DNA of 5,806 bases from Christensenella sp. UBA3700 (GTDB lineage Bacteria > Bacillota > Clostridia > Christensenellales > UBA3700). Under the pieces are notes generated by a model, which was not told the origin of the DNA, searched no databases, and saw nothing but the letters and a program-made list of their open reading frames with translations. Shown here piece after piece: positions 5,194 through 5,806 of the stretch. Every line of letters starts with the position of its first letter. Position 1 is the stretch's first letter. The stretch lies in assembly GCA_002372775.1 (NCBI GenBank), contig DFIJ01000122.1, forward strand, positions 1-5,806, in the 5' to 3' direction. A program made the position numbers and the translations under genes.

Positions 5194-5806
5194 ATGGATA
5201 AGTTTAATGAATTTTATGACTCATTCGGTAAAAAAGCACCTCACTATGCAGACACGCAACCTATGAAGAAGGTACAAAAGTTAGGTAAAAAGATTACCGA
5301 TGTTTTCGATCACAAATTATCGCCAAAGGCTCTACCAACAACAGCTCCTGAATATTGGGGTATTGCTGGTGTAGTCACAGAGGAGATGGCAGATGTATGT
5401 CTTAAGATGAAAGTAAGACATCATTATTCATTTGATCAAATGTGCAAAATGAATAAGATACCTAACACAAAAGAGGATAGAGAAAAGTTTGAAGAGTTCC
5501 TTATGAAAATGGCTCGTGTAGGTATTCTTGAATTCGATTATGGTAATCACTATACACATGACCATAAGGGTGTAGATAAAGAATATGACCATCCAGAAGA
5601 AAATGCTAAGCCAGATCCAGCACAAAGAAGATGGACTCTTCCAATCTTCGTTCCAGGTTCTGCTGAAGTATTAAACATGCATACTGATCAAGTAGAAGCA
5701 CACCCAGAATTATCTTCATTCTTTGAAAGAATGACATATGTCCCACTAGCAGGTATTACAAACATGGTACCACCAGGTGGTGCAGGTGTAGGTATGCACG
5801 TTATTC
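5194..5806 (+). CDS. N-terminal part of a conserved anaerobe protein, possibly an iron-sulfur/FAD oxidoreductase; cut by the window edge
   Basis: An open frame of 204 codons runs off the right edge. Its start, ATG 5194, has a near-perfect AAGGAGG at 5181-5187 six bases upstream. Residues 1-50 are basic and helical. Residues 53-115 look like a small helical, possibly winged-helix-like domain (EYWGIAGVVTEEMADVCLKM, then EDREKFEEFLMKMARVGILEFDY). Residues 117-133 carry His119, His122, His124 and His133 among acidic residues. Later come LPIFVPGSAEVLN (149-161), FFERMTYVPLAG (177-188) and the glycine-rich VPPGGAGVGMHVI (192-204). From memory, this order resembles the N-terminal region of large 4Fe-4S/FAD pyridine-nucleotide oxidoreductases in anaerobic Firmicutes. 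No cysteine cluster or dinucleotide fold is visible yet (only Cys69 and Cys84), so the enzymatic call is tentative. It probably forms an operon with hypB. The short winged-helix-like part alone does not make it a regulator. Confidence 0.7.
   Translation, partial: MDKFNEFYDSFGKKAPHYADTQPMKKVQKLGKKITDVFDHKLSPKALPTTAPEYWGIAGVVTEEMADVCLKMKVRHHYSFDQMCKMNKIPNTKEDREKFEEFLMKMARVGILEFDYGNHYTHDHKGVDKEYDHPEENAKPDPAQRRWTLPIFVPGSAEVLNMHTDQVEAHPELSSFFERMTYVPLAGITNMVPPGGAGVGMHVI

Noticed and set aside
5428..5625. Minus-strand 65-codon open frame, rich in hydrophobic residues
   Set aside because: It is antisense to the long plus frame with a strong AAGGAGG site; the hydrophobic look comes from reading Asp/Glu/His/Lys codons in reverse.

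Overview
The window is AT-rich (roughly one third G+C), uses the standard bacterial code (TGA is a stop, tryptophan is TGG) and has strong Shine-Dalgarno sites and near-consensus sigma-A-type promoters. The codon choice (AGA for arginine, AAA/AAT-rich) and gene families point to a low-GC, anaerobic, probably gut-associated Bacillota (Clostridia or Erysipelotrichia-like). That is inference; there is no rRNA or other marker here.

Layout. Bases 1-1832 (minus) hold the first 610 residues of a secreted lipoprotein related to GH95 alpha-L-fucosidases, cut by the left edge. A 180-bp divergent intergenic region (1833-2012) carries a promoter for each direction and several inverted repeats. From 2013 to 3864 (plus) runs a tightly overlapping three-gene operon: a small PadR-family regulator, a DUF1700/HAAS-type membrane protein and a DUF4097-type membrane-anchored repeat protein with ten regularly spaced S/D-T-G rungs. 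A hairpin terminator (3887-3924) ends this operon and also encodes the last codons of a convergent minus-strand gene for a small four-helix membrane protein of unknown function (3897-4280). A 215-bp intergenic region (4281-4495) holds a minus promoter, a good plus promoter and several short inverted repeats. It is followed by hypB (nickel-handling GTPase, 4496-5170) and, 23 bp further, by the start of a protein that runs off the right edge (5194-5806). That protein resembles the N-terminal part of large iron-sulfur/FAD oxidoreductases of anaerobic Firmicutes, but the diagnostic part lies outside the window.

How they may work together. The PadR-HAAS-DUF4097 set is a recurrent Firmicutes module in which PadR probably controls its own operon through a 10-bp inverted repeat spanning the promoter and the ribosome-binding site. 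It is divergent from the glycosidase, so shared control is possible but not shown. HypB and the downstream protein look like one transcription unit concerned with metal or redox enzyme chemistry. No mobile element, CRISPR array, tRNA or rRNA gene is visible. The points most worth a second look are the regulatory repeats in both intergenic regions, the ten-rung solenoid, the terminator embedded in a convergent gene, and hypB paired with an unusual histidine-bearing partner. I found no clearly new multi-gene system.
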